Of a DNA stretch of 64,000 bases, positions 9,902 through 17,819 are shown piece by piece (within the stretch, counting starts at the first letter, position 1; every line of letters starts with the position of its first letter). A model generated the notes under the pieces. It made no database searches. It was not told where the DNA came from and saw nothing but the letters and a program-made list of their open reading frames with translations. Position numbers and translations under genes: made by a program. The DNA comes from Microcoleus sp036705565 (GTDB lineage: Bacteria > Cyanobacteriota > Cyanobacteriia > Cyanobacteriales > Microcoleaceae). The stretch lies in assembly GCA_036705565.1 (NCBI GenBank), contig JAUBUY010000001.1. One strand, given 5' to 3'.

Positions 9902-10183
9902 CCGAGTTCGGATATTCCGGCTGCTGAAGAATGGATTAGTTTCACAGTCAGCGATACTGGAATTGGAATCAAGCCAGAGCAAATTGAGAGAGTATTTCAA
10001 GCTTTTACGCAAGCGGACGATTATACTCCTCGCAGGTACGGCGGTACGGGTTTGGGACGGGCAATCGCCCAGAAATTCTGTGTGATGATGGGGGGAGATA
10101 TTAGTCGGGAGAACGATTTGGGAAAAGGGTCAATGTTTACTGTATAATTGCCGACGATTGTAGCTGAAAAAGCAGCTAGTTAA
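9902..10183 (+). pseudogene. remnant of a histidine kinase HATPase domain
   Basis: The plus-strand reading frame encodes the C-terminal ATP-binding end of a hybrid histidine kinase: SFTVSDTGIGIKPEQI (N/G1 boxes), FQAFTQADDYTPRRYGG (F box), GTGLGRAIAQKFC (G2) and MMGGDI...LGKGSMFTV. There is no start and no phosphoacceptor region. An in-frame TAG lies at 9899-9901, and a TAA at 10145-10147 interrupts the usual TV-x-LP ending. Intact relatives have Leu where this has Arg in GTGLGRAI. This is a dead fragment; its tail overlaps the end of the convergent CPBP gene. Confidence 0.75.
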
Positions 10184-10865
10184 AAAGGATTTGCCAACCA
10201 ATAATTGCCAGGGCTAAATCTGCGATCGCGTGGCTGATATAACTCGACCAAAGCGAACGGTAAGTCAGATAAGAATGCGACCAAATTATCCCGGCGGTGA
10301 AGACAGCTAAGGAACCTAAGATCACAGCCTGCCAGTCGCTGTAAGCTGCGATTACAAAAATGTGGTGGAGGGTGAAAAATAGCGAACTCAGAAATATTGC
10401 TTTTGTACCCGGTATGAGAATCTGGCACTTGTTGCAGACAAACCACCGCCAAGTAAATTCTTCAATCAGCGAGTTAACTAGCACAAAATATGCTTCGACA
10501 ATCAAGTAAATAGTAGGGCTGCTAATACCTAACTGGTACGATTTTTCTTTAGCAACTACAGGATCGATCCACTGCTGACCAAAAAGGCTATAGATACCCA
10601 GAATTACCGCAAACATGAATATTCCCCAAATAGATCCAGCCAGCAATTCTTGGGGCTTGGGCAGGGATAAACTGAGCTTTTTGCGATCGACAAAAACAGA
10701 CCACGCGATCGGAAAAACCAGCAACCAAACTTGACAAAAGACTGAGAGTGTTTGTCCCCAGCTTCCAGGGGCAAGATACAAGGCTGCTATGATACCGATA
10801 CTAGCGGCAGGGACAAGCAATGTTAAAGCCAATAGTGCTGTTTTGCGATCGCCCATGTCCAACAT
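10176..10865 (-). CDS. CPBP family intramembrane metalloprotease
   Basis: An Abi/CAAX-protease-type membrane protein of 229 residues with about seven hydrophobic helices. The three conserved catalytic motifs are present: EEFTWRWF (the EExxxR-type motif, with Arg offset by one position), FTLHHIFV (FxxxH type) and SHAIADLALA (HxxxD/N type). Bacterial members cleave membrane substrates or confer bacteriocin self-immunity; no substrate can be inferred here. A second start (MGDRKT) lies nine bases in. It ends over the kinase remnant on the other strand. Confidence 0.82.
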   Translation of the reverse strand: MLDMGDRKTALLALTLLVPAASIGIIAALYLAPGSWGQTLSVFCQVWLLVFPIAWSVFVDRKKLSLSLPKPQELLAGSIWGIFMFAVILGIYSLFGQQWIDPVVAKEKSYQLGISSPTIYLIVEAYFVLVNSLIEEFTWRWFVCNKCQILIPGTKAIFLSSLFFTLHHIFVIAAYSDWQAVILGSLAVFTAGIIWSHSYLTYRSLWSSYISHAIADLALAIIGWQILFN

Positions 10866-11128
10866 TTTGCACGATTCCTTAAAAAATTGGATTGAGATCG
10901 AATGAAAAAGCTTGGTGGAGGCGGACAGATTATACCACTTTCAAGAAACAATGCAACTGTAGGGCCGCGATCCAAACCCTTATGCAGTCAGTCATTCTCA
11001 CGTTTTTAATCTAAAAGGTATGAGTTGTGTGCAGTTTATAAAATTTGCGTTTATTTCTTGAAACTAAAAATTGGTAAAATGGCGATCGCACGGACGATCC
11101 TACTAACCCGGAATTACTCTAAATCTAC
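10866..11128. other. intergenic region
   Basis: About 260 bp with one GCGATCGC octamer. No gene or structured RNA was recognised. It probably contains the CPBP promoter. Confidence 0.3.
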
Positions 11129-11674
11129 TCAGTTGTCTGGTTTCTGAAATCCGAGCGATCGTTCTATTTCAGGTTCAGCACCATTTTGCAGCCAATCAAG
11201 GGGTTTTTCTGCTATTTGGGCTGGGTTTACCCATATAATATCTTTTAGCGGATCAACATCTACTGCTACTTTAGCAAAACATTGTCTCACTTTGTTATCA
11301 AGTGAAATTACTGTGCGATCTGTAGCGATCGCAGCTTCCACCAAGCGCAAATCTTTAACCATTACTTCCCGCTCTTTATCGCTCTCGGCTATTGCTTCAA
11401 CTTGACACCACAAATCATTATCTACCTCGATATCGAAGAAACATAATTTATTCTTGGCCACCATCTGGGACCGCCATTTACGAGCAAATTTTGATTGATG
11501 TTTGTTCCACTCATCTCTAATATCTGGAGTCATCACAATTCGGTGAGAAAGATCCAAGACAGCTTGGAGAAATTTCCGACAGTAAACCGATGTGGGATAG
11601 GTTGCATCTTCTCTACCAGTAGCACGCGCAACAGAAGCATCTATTACCAGGCGTTTAGAAACTTTATCTGCCAT
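11129..11674 (-). CDS. PIN-like domain protein, partner of upstream ATPase
   Basis: A 181-residue protein that looks like a PIN-type nuclease. The first strand carries an acidic residue (LVIDASVARA, Asp12), a helix carries DEWNKH, and the C-terminal half has KDLRLVEAAIATDRTVISLDN with several Asp/Glu residues, matching the spacing of PIN metal ligands. The start ATG (MADKV) lies one base after the ATPase stop (TAATATG), so the two are almost certainly co-translated. A longer reading from 11707 would overlap the ATPase gene and is not preferred. RNase activity is an inference from fold-like motifs only. Confidence 0.75.
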   Translation of the reverse strand: MADKVSKRLVIDASVARATGREDATYPTSVYCRKFLQAVLDLSHRIVMTPDIRDEWNKHQSKFARKWRSQMVAKNKLCFFDIEVDNDLWCQVEAIAESDKEREVMVKDLRLVEAAIATDRTVISLDNKVRQCFAKVAVDVDPLKDIIWVNPAQIAEKPLDWLQNGAEPEIERSLGFQKPDN

Positions 11675-11675
11675 A

Positions 11676-13010
11676 TTAACGCTTCCACAAAACAGCTTCT
11701 GCTGCATCCAAATAGCGGCTTTCTAGATGCAAAGAAACATCGCCCAAATCTTCAGGCCACTCTCCAAAAGCTCCCGTCTCGTCTAAATCGGCACTGGTGA
11801 CTTCTGTAACACCATCGTCGCGCCGTTTAAACCAGTGAAGTTTTACTAAATCCGGTAGTATTTTACCCTCGGCAACTAACGATTGAACTGCTAAAAGCAG
11901 CAATTCGCTGTGAGTTTCTAGAACTACTCGCACACCTCTATTTGCAGAATCCACTAAGATTTGTGCTAAAGCAACTTGAGCGCGAGGATGCAAGTGAATT
12001 TCCGGCTGTTCTAGATAAACTAATTGTCCTGGTTCTGCTACAAGCAAAGCAACTAAAACAGGCAAGGTTTGCGATACTCCCAAGCCAACATCAGCAATAC
12101 TAACAGTATCGCTTGCACTCCCGCTGCGGGATAAACGACCTACTAGCAGTTCAATTTGTACGTCATTAATCTGTCTGGCTTCAACTTTCCAGTTAAGTCC
12201 TAATAACTCAAAAGCTTGACCCAATTTTATCAGTCGCTCGTCTTTTGTTTCTTGCCAGTAATTAACTATACTAGCAACATAATTTTCAAAAAGACCCGGA
12301 AATTCACTGCCAACTCCTGCGGTATTGTAGGTGCGTCCTGGATTGCCTCTCAACCCGGGAACGTGGACTATGCGGCGAATATGTTTGGGGAAATTCGCCG
12401 AATAGGGTGAATCAAACTGACTGTCGCCAAATTTCAAATCTAGAAAACATCGGACATTACTCACACTCAATAATGGCGGTTCTTCGTAGGAGTTATTATC
12501 TAACAATAAATTGTAAGTTTCAGCCAGATATTCGGAAATAGTTTTCAACAATTCTTGATGCTGCATTCCGGGAAATATAGTAATATTTTCACCATCGTAA
12601 TAAGGAATACAGTAAGTCGCTTTAACAACTTTAATCCCGTGCTTTGGCTGCTTTCTGAATAAGCTGATAAAAAAATTATCTGTGTCTATATTCAGCCTGA
12701 GAGAAAACTCATCCCTGTATTTTTCTGGAGAAAGTTTAGACAATACCTGTTCTGCTGATGTAAATTTAACATTAGGCCCGTCAAGTTTCAAACCACCTGG
12801 GTCGTAAGGGGCTTCTAGCGTTTGCTTCATCAGCAATAGTGGCTGCATGATGCTAGACTTACCAGAACTGTTGGCACCGGCTAGAATTGTCAGCGATCGC
12901 ACTTCAATCTGGCACTCTTCGTAAATAGACTTGTAGCCGCATACTGCAATTTCAGTAATTCCCTGTACAGGCTCTTCGTTCTCGGTTTCAAAGAAAGTGG
13001 ATTGAGTCAT
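11676..13010 (-). CDS. AAA family ATPase (OLD/DUF3696-like, ABC-type head)
   Basis: A 444-residue SMC/ABC-like ATPase. Walker A is GANSSGKSS (about residues 44-52), followed by a Q-loop-like MQPLLLMKQTL. A signature-like segment ADVGLGVSQTLPVLVALL precedes Walker B LVYLEQPEIHLHP, and a switch histidine sits in LETHSELLLLA. This layout matches predicted ATPases of the COG4938/DUF3696 type. Such ATPases often pair with a nuclease in anti-phage modules; here the partner is a PIN-like protein one base downstream. No TOPRIM domain is fused. It is divergent from an Hsp70-family gene. Confidence 0.88.
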   Translation of the reverse strand: MTQSTFFETENEEPVQGITEIAVCGYKSIYEECQIEVRSLTILAGANSSGKSSIMQPLLLMKQTLEAPYDPGGLKLDGPNVKFTSAEQVLSKLSPEKYRDEFSLRLNIDTDNFFISLFRKQPKHGIKVVKATYCIPYYDGENITIFPGMQHQELLKTISEYLAETYNLLLDNNSYEEPPLLSVSNVRCFLDLKFGDSQFDSPYSANFPKHIRRIVHVPGLRGNPGRTYNTAGVGSEFPGLFENYVASIVNYWQETKDERLIKLGQAFELLGLNWKVEARQINDVQIELLVGRLSRSGSASDTVSIADVGLGVSQTLPVLVALLVAEPGQLVYLEQPEIHLHPRAQVALAQILVDSANRGVRVVLETHSELLLLAVQSLVAEGKILPDLVKLHWFKRRDDGVTEVTSADLDETGAFGEWPEDLGDVSLHLESRYLDAAEAVLWKR

Positions 13011-13084
13011 AATATTATGTTGGTCTTTGCCGCTCCAAATACCATATTATAATCTAATCCCTAGTAGCTGTGTATTTTGGCTGA
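13011..13084. promoter_or_regulatory. divergent promoter region, overlapping -10 boxes
   Basis: A 74-bp gap separates the ATPase-PIN operon (left) from the Hsp70-family gene (right). The sequence ATTATAAT at 13046-13053 contains TATAAT on both strands, so one site could serve both directions. No good -35 boxes stand out. The promoter call is inference from position and consensus. Confidence 0.4.
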
Positions 13085-14674
13085 ATGACGATCGCAATTG
13101 ACTTTGGAACTAGCAACACCGTCGTCGCTCGCTGGAATCAAGTCCTCCAGCAGCCCGAAACTTTAAAATTACCGGGATTGTCGGCAATCTCGGCTCAAAA
13201 TCCGCCCCTAATTCCCAGTTTACTCTACGTTGAGGACGCTGCTCAAAGTAAAGTCATACTCGGTCAGCAAGTCCGCGACAAAGGCCGGGATTTGAGTGGA
13301 GATTCTCGGTTTTTTCGCAATTTTAAGCGGGGAATTGGCACTTCTGTTCAGGGTTTTGTGCCGGAACTTGACGGACAACTTATTACTTTTGAACAAGTAG
13401 GTGAGTGGTATTTGAGTCAAATTGTGAACTCAATTCGCGAACTGCCCTTGCCGATCGATTCTTTGATTTTTACTGTGCCGGTAGATAGTTTTGAAGCTTA
13501 CCGCCATTGGTTGGGCAAAGTGTCACAATCTCTGCAAGTAGAACAGGTGCGGATGCTGGACGAACCTACGGCGGCTGCTTTGGGTTACGGTTTAGCCGAT
13601 CGCGAAAATCTGTTAGTCATTGATTTCGGCGGCGGAACTCTCGACCTTTCTTTGGTGCGTTTGGACGCTTCCTCCAACAAAAAGCCCCTCGGTTTTATTC
13701 TCAAGTGGGGCGAAAAGCTATTAGCTGAATCTTCAGCGCAAAAAACAAAAGTTGCCCGGGTTTTGGCTAAAGCCGGACAAAATTTAGGCGGTTCTGATAT
13801 TGATAATTGGCTAGTTGACTATTTTGTTCAAACAAAAGGGCTGGCAAAATCTCCGATTACAACGAGATTGGCAGAACGGTTAAAGATTCAGTTATCTTTA
13901 GTAAATCAGGCAGTTGAGGTTTATTTTGATGATGAAAATTTTGAGAGTTACGAATTAGAATTAGATCGATCTCGTTTTGAATCTATCCTCGGTGAACATC
14001 AGTTTTTTGACAAACTCGACGAGTGCATGAATCAAGTATTGCAGCAAGCGCGGCGCCAAGGCTTAGAAATTGGCGACATCGACGCAGTTTTGCTAGTTGG
14101 CGGTACTGTACAAATTCCCGCTGTTCAGCGTTGGGTGCAGCAATATTTCGAGCCGACAAAAATTCGCTGCGACAAACCCTTTGAGGCGATCGCCCAAGGT
14201 GCTCTGCAACTGAGTCAAGGCATAGAAATCAAAGATTTTCTCTATCACAGTTACGGAATTCGCTACTGGAACCGCCGCGACAATTGCCACAGTTGGCACA
14301 GTTTAATTAAATCCGGCCAGTCTTATCCGATGAGCGAACCGGTAGAATTAGTCTTGGGGGCTTCTTTAGAAAGTCAGCCAAGTATAGAATTAATTATCGG
14401 CGAATTGGGAGCGGAAACTGGCGGCACGGAGATATATTTTGATGGCGACAGACTAATTACTCGCCAACTCGCGGGCCAAACATCGGTACAGCCCTTAAAT
14501 GATAAAGAAGGAGCCCGCAGCATCGCGCAATTGACGCCGCCTGGGTATCCGGGGAGCGATCGCATCAAAATCTTCTTCCGCGTTGACGAACAGCGCTTTT
14601 TGCGAATTACCGTGGAAGATTTGCTGACAAATGCAACTTTGTTAGAGGATAAACCCGTGGTGCAGCTAAGTTAG
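13085..14674 (+). CDS. Hsp70 family protein
   Basis: A 529-residue DnaK relative with an intact actin-like ATPase domain: the phosphate-1 loop AIDFGTSNTVVARW at the N-terminus, LDEPTAAALGYGL, the phosphate-2 loop VIDFGGGTLDLSL, and the adenosine motif LLVGGTVQIPAVQRW. The last 150 residues form a short beta-rich substrate-binding-like part without the C-terminal lid of DnaK (about 640 residues). Such shortened Hsp70s are common in filamentous cyanobacteria; their clients are unknown. It is divergent from the ATPase-PIN pair and followed by a hairpin. Confidence 0.9.
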   Translation: MTIAIDFGTSNTVVARWNQVLQQPETLKLPGLSAISAQNPPLIPSLLYVEDAAQSKVILGQQVRDKGRDLSGDSRFFRNFKRGIGTSVQGFVPELDGQLITFEQVGEWYLSQIVNSIRELPLPIDSLIFTVPVDSFEAYRHWLGKVSQSLQVEQVRMLDEPTAAALGYGLADRENLLVIDFGGGTLDLSLVRLDASSNKKPLGFILKWGEKLLAESSAQKTKVARVLAKAGQNLGGSDIDNWLVDYFVQTKGLAKSPITTRLAERLKIQLSLVNQAVEVYFDDENFESYELELDRSRFESILGEHQFFDKLDECMNQVLQQARRQGLEIGDIDAVLLVGGTVQIPAVQRWVQQYFEPTKIRCDKPFEAIAQGALQLSQGIEIKDFLYHSYGIRYWNRRDNCHSWHSLIKSGQSYPMSEPVELVLGASLESQPSIELIIGELGAETGGTEIYFDGDRLITRQLAGQTSVQPLNDKEGARSIAQLTPPGYPGSDRIKIFFRVDEQRFLRITVEDLLTNATLLEDKPVVQLS

Positions 14675-14693
14675 GAAGAGGTTTTACAGGTAA

Positions 14694-14711
14694 GGTGCGC
14701 TTCGGCGCACC
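14694..14711. repeat. GGTGCGC-TTCG-GCGCACC hairpin
   Basis: A perfect 7-bp stem with a stable TTCG tetraloop, just after the Hsp70-family gene. It is the same hairpin family as at 3502-3519. Confidence 0.6.
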
Positions 14712-14747
14712 CTAGTGATTGCATTCAAAACAAATTGTTAAAAGCAG

Positions 14748-15575
14748 ATGAACTACAAACTAGAATGTCCACTCTCTCCTGAACTAGAAAAGTATCGCGA
14801 CAGAATCGAAGCTACCATTAAACCTTACATCGAAATTCAAACCCAGAATAATGATGACGTTAATTGGTGGCAGAGTAAATTTGGGGGATTGCCTTATTTA
14901 CCTAAAGGCTTTGAGTATCCAAAAACTGCTGACGGTAAATATTTATTCTTGCTAGCGCAACTCAACTTTGATGAAATACCGCCTTTAGATGGTTTTCCCG
15001 ATCGGGGTATCTTACAGTTCTATATAGCTGACGATGACCTATATGGTTTAAATTTGGACAATTCTGCTAATGCAGATAATCATACAATCGAAGACAGATT
15101 CAAAATAATGTATTTTCCTCAGCCCGACTTCAAAGTTGAAAACATTATTACCAATTATGATTTTTTGCCGGAACCAGAATATTTTCCCGTGCATGGCTGC
15201 TGCAACTTGCAATTTACTAAAAAATATGCGCCGATTAGTATCAGTGACCGCCAATTTACCCAACTTTTAGGAGAAATTGATGAGTTTTTTACCACCGAGC
15301 ATAAAATTTACCTTGAGTACCAAGACATATCATCTTTTCGAGGTCATAAAATAGGTGGTTATCCTGATTTTACACAAGAGGACGTAAGAAAATATAGTAG
15401 TAACTCCGAGCAAAAACCAAAGCTAGACATTCTTATATTGCAAATGGATACCGATTGCAATGAGACAGTAGATATCATGTGGGGAGACACTGGTGTAGGT
15501 AACTTTTTTATTGATGAATCAGCACTCAGAGAATTAGATTTTAGTGAGGTTTTATATAATTGGGATTGTGCTTGA
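14748..15575 (+). CDS. DUF1963 (YwqG-like) protein
   Basis: A 275-residue soluble protein of the DUF1963/YwqG family. Typical features are WWQSKFGGLPYLPKG near residue 40 (the family's 'GG-P-LP' element), LFLLAQLNFDEIPPL, GILQFYIA, and the C-terminal MWGDTGVGNFFID. The biochemical role of the family is not known. It is complete, with a GC-poor composition similar to its surroundings. It lies downstream of the Hsp70-family gene with a hairpin between, so it may be transcribed separately. Confidence 0.85.
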   Translation: MNYKLECPLSPELEKYRDRIEATIKPYIEIQTQNNDDVNWWQSKFGGLPYLPKGFEYPKTADGKYLFLLAQLNFDEIPPLDGFPDRGILQFYIADDDLYGLNLDNSANADNHTIEDRFKIMYFPQPDFKVENIITNYDFLPEPEYFPVHGCCNLQFTKKYAPISISDRQFTQLLGEIDEFFTTEHKIYLEYQDISSFRGHKIGGYPDFTQEDVRKYSSNSEQKPKLDILILQMDTDCNETVDIMWGDTGVGNFFIDESALRELDFSEVLYNWDCA

Positions 15576-15632
15576 AGGCAGTAATGAAGTAAGCAAGCTA
15601 AAAAAAACCACAACTGATGAAATCCGATCGAA

Positions 15633-15695
15633 GAAACCGGGTTTTTGACCGAATCTACGGCTGTAACGCAGTATTTCCCAAAAAAACCCGGTTTC
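15633..15695. repeat. GAAACCGGGTTTTT inverted repeat
   Basis: Inverted arms GAAACCGGGTTTTT (15633-15646) and AAAAACCCGGTTTC (15682-15695) enclose about 35 bp. A second member with ATAAACCGGGTTTTT arms is at 57357-57423. It is a dispersed cyanobacterial hairpin repeat. Confidence 0.75.
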
Positions 15696-15743
15696 TGACC
15701 ACCGGTGCATCAGTTCTAATAATGTTCGACTATGCCCAATTCC

Positions 15744-16265
15744 CTAAACCTGAGATTTGTGCACCACCACGGGTGTTCCCACCGAAGCCCATTCAAATAG
15801 CCATTTAGCATGATTGACAGCTACATTTGTGCAGCCGTGAGTAACGGGATTGCCAAACAAATTGTGCCAGTAAGCGCCGTGAATTGCCATGCCTCCGTCG
15901 TAATACATTGTATAGGGAACGTCGGGCACGTCGTAGTCATCCCCAGTCATTCTAGTAACGCGGTGTTTGGTTTGAACGGCAAAGGTTCCCGTGCGGGTGG
16001 GAGTCGATGATTTGCCGCTGGAAATAATTACCGCGTAAACTGGTGTATTTCCTTCCCAAGCTATTAACCTTTGTCTTGACAAATCTATTTCAATCCAGCG
16101 TTCGCTGGATTGCTGCAACAGCATAATTTTATTTGCAATTATGTTGTGCTGTTCGCTGGCAAATGCGGTCATTGAACCGCCGCAGAATGCAGCAAAAGTG
16201 AGGGCGCAGCCGGCACAGAAAGTTCCAGCGCGGCGGAAGTAAGTTGAGTTGATAATGCTGTTCAT
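15744..16265 (-). CDS. L,D-transpeptidase (YkuD family), exported
   Basis: A 173-residue cell-wall enzyme that forms 3-3 crosslinks or attaches proteins to peptidoglycan. The N-terminus has a signal-peptide-like hydrophobic stretch (about residues 10-35, FCAGCALTFAAFCGG). The catalytic domain begins at WIEIDLSRQRLIAW and ends with the signature MAIHGAYWH...THGCTNV, with the nucleophile Cys in HGC. No LysM or other wall-binding domain is present, so it is a minimal enzyme. (TTTTAGA)n repeats lie upstream between it and the aldolase gene. Confidence 0.92.
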   Translation of the reverse strand: MNSIINSTYFRRAGTFCAGCALTFAAFCGGSMTAFASEQHNIIANKIMLLQQSSERWIEIDLSRQRLIAWEGNTPVYAVIISSGKSSTPTRTGTFAVQTKHRVTRMTGDDYDVPDVPYTMYYDGGMAIHGAYWHNLFGNPVTHGCTNVAVNHAKWLFEWASVGTPVVVHKSQV

Positions 16266-16283
16266 TTCTCACACCTCGTACTA

Positions 16284-16337
16284 TTTTAGATTTTAGATTT
16301 TAGATTTTAGATTGGCTTGTCCTATTTTAGATTTTAG
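16284..16337. repeat. (TTTTAGA)n short tandem repeats
   Basis: Four exact TTTTAGA units (16284-16311), a short break, then two more (16324-16337). This is the same 7-bp family found at several other intergenic sites in the window. Confidence 0.85.
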
Positions 16338-16366
16338 ATTTGAAATGTTGGATTTGGAAACAGGGC

Positions 16367-17005
16367 TTAACAAGTTGTTAAGTTTTGGGAGAGAGTTTGG
16401 GCAATTTGGACGATCGCCCGCCAATCGCTATTTTCCACTAAGTGTTTAGGAAATAAGTCTCCGGCTAAACCAACGGCGATCGCCCCGGCGTCAATAAATA
16501 CTTTCGCATTTTCCAGCGTCACCCCGCCAGTGGGAATTAAAGGAATGTTTCCCAGGGGGCCTTGCAGGCTTTTCAGGTAAGCCGCGCCTCCCAAAGCCGA
16601 TATCGGAAACACTTTAACGCAGGTAGCGCCTGCTTGCCACGCGGTTACAATTTCCGTGGGAGAAAAAGCACCGGGGACGATCGGCACTCCGGCGTCAACG
16701 GCTGTTTTAATCATAGCTAAATCGGTGTGCGGAGTAAACAGAAATTGAGCGCCGCAGTCTATTGCTTGTTGCAACTCTTCTAAGTTTAATAAAGTGCCGG
16801 TTCCAATACTAAAAGTAGGGAATTCGGAGCGGAGTTCGGCAATTAATTCAGCAGATTTGTGGGTATTCCAAGTAATTTCAATAAACTGGATTCCTCCTGC
16901 TGCTACCGATGATGCCATCTGCCGAGCGAGTTCTTTTTCGGAGGAACGGATGACTGCGATCGCCCGGTGTTTTTTTAGTAGTGTCAACCAAGATTGATCA
17001 TTCAT
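16367..17005 (-). CDS. eda: bifunctional KDPG/KHG aldolase
   Basis: A 212-residue class I aldolase of the Entner-Doudoroff pathway, splitting 2-keto-3-deoxy-6-phosphogluconate to pyruvate and glyceraldehyde 3-phosphate. The sequence shows the catalytic Glu in FIEITWNT, IGTGTLLN, the loop VPGAFSPTEI, the Schiff-base Lys in CVKVFPIS and the phosphate-binding PTGGVTLEN. All catalytic residues are present. The gene stands alone between repeat tracts. Many cyanobacteria carry such a gene, and a proline-metabolism role has also been proposed. Confidence 0.92.
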   Translation of the reverse strand: MNDQSWLTLLKKHRAIAVIRSSEKELARQMASSVAAGGIQFIEITWNTHKSAELIAELRSEFPTFSIGTGTLLNLEELQQAIDCGAQFLFTPHTDLAMIKTAVDAGVPIVPGAFSPTEIVTAWQAGATCVKVFPISALGGAAYLKSLQGPLGNIPLIPTGGVTLENAKVFIDAGAIAVGLAGDLFPKHLVENSDWRAIVQIAQTLSQNLTTC

Positions 17006-17009
17006 ACAA

Positions 17010-17037
17010 TTTTAGATTTTAGATTTTAGATTTTAGA
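17010..17037. repeat. (TTTTAGA)4 short tandem repeat
   Basis: Four exact 7-bp units immediately upstream of the aldolase start. Confidence 0.85.
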
Positions 17038-17286
17038 TTTGGGAAGGCTCCCAAATTGTAAACTCATATGATTGTGACTCGCATCTAATTTTAATACAGG
17101 TTGCTAACTTCGATATATGGCAATTTACAATATGTGCGGCGTTCAATTTTTAACGGACAATCTAGGCAACAAAACCGCTGCAATTGTTGACCTCAAAAAT
17201 CACAGAGATTTTTGAGCTGACGTGCTGGCTGAATGCGGCGAACCGACAGATTTTCAGTTTTTATATCAATTCCTGTTGTATCGGAA

Positions 17287-17340
17287 TGATGAAACCACAG
17301 AGGACACAGAGGATACAGAGAAAGGGAAGAGAGAGATGAA
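17287..17340. repeat. ACCACAGAGGACACAGAG repeat
   Basis: A purine-rich dispersed repeat (aaccacagaggacacagagg..., then cagagaaag). A close copy is at 33003-33085, sharing flanking sequence (TGTTGTATCGGAATGAT type) on the left and GAGAGAGAT on the right. Reverse-strand relatives occur near 1640-1672 and 35516-35565. Confidence 0.6.
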
Positions 17341-17530
17341 TAATACGGATTTGATATTAGTTGAGTCTCAAGGCTAAAAAGTCGTGGTGCTGCTTGACTT
17401 CCAGTACCCAGACGATATCTGGGAGGATGTTGAGGACTGTGTGATTATTGAATCTAGAAAAGATGAACCAAGATTTCTCTGGGAAGAATTTAAGCGCTAG
17501 CTGCTGGAAAAAGGTATGCTGAATGTCTGA
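17336..17530 (+). pseudogene. broken antitoxin-like gene (Phd/RelB type)
   Basis: One reading frame encodes a small antitoxin-like protein with two nonsense codons. From 17336 it reads ILVESQG, then TAA (17375-17377), then KVVVLLDFQYPDDIWEDVED and ESRKDEPRFLWEEFKR, then TAG (17498-17500), then LLEKGMLNV and TGA. The ESRKDEP...WEE-K ending is characteristic of small Phd/RelB-like antitoxins. The first codons overlap the purine-rich repeat, so the true start is uncertain. No toxin gene follows; an ATATCATGTC element begins at the final stop. Family assignment is by motif only. Confidence 0.45.
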
Positions 17531-17659
17531 TATCATGTCCGATCGATTGACCGTAATATCCCGGCCGGGCGGGTTTTTGAGATTGTCAATTATTGGCCGA
17601 TATTATTGGTGAACCCGCCCCTACCTGATTTCGGGCGAAGCGACCGGACATAATATCAT
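17530..17659. repeat. ATATCATGTC-bounded element, copy 1
   Basis: About 130 bp bounded by ATATCATGTC and its inverse, with an internal GGGCGGGTTTTTGAG...TTGGTGAACCCGCCCC inverted core. It is homologous to elements at 34090-34217 and 55980-56102; this copy lies in the opposite orientation. It has no coding capacity. Confidence 0.8.
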
Positions 17660-17716
17660 TCTTTAGATTTAATCTAAAATCCAAAATTTAAAATCTAAAA
17701 TCGATCGATCGCACTC

Positions 17717-17762
17717 ATAAAAAAATCGGGGCGATTCCAGACAATCCCAGAATCACCCCAAT
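17717..17762 (-). terminator. rho-independent terminator after ftsH
   Basis: On the minus strand a GGGGTGATTC / GAATCGCCCC stem (one G-U pair) with a 12-base loop is followed by ATTTTTTTAT. It lies 60-100 bases past the ftsH stop and is oriented for ftsH. Confidence 0.8.
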
Positions 17763-17819
17763 TATTGATTTCAAACTTTAGATTTAATCTAAAATCCAAA
17801 ATCCACAATCCAAAATTGA

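Noticed and set aside
13220..13420. Minus-strand 66-codon frame within the Hsp70-family gene, near the divergent promoter
   Set aside because: It is antisense to the conserved ATPase domain and has no start signal or family features.
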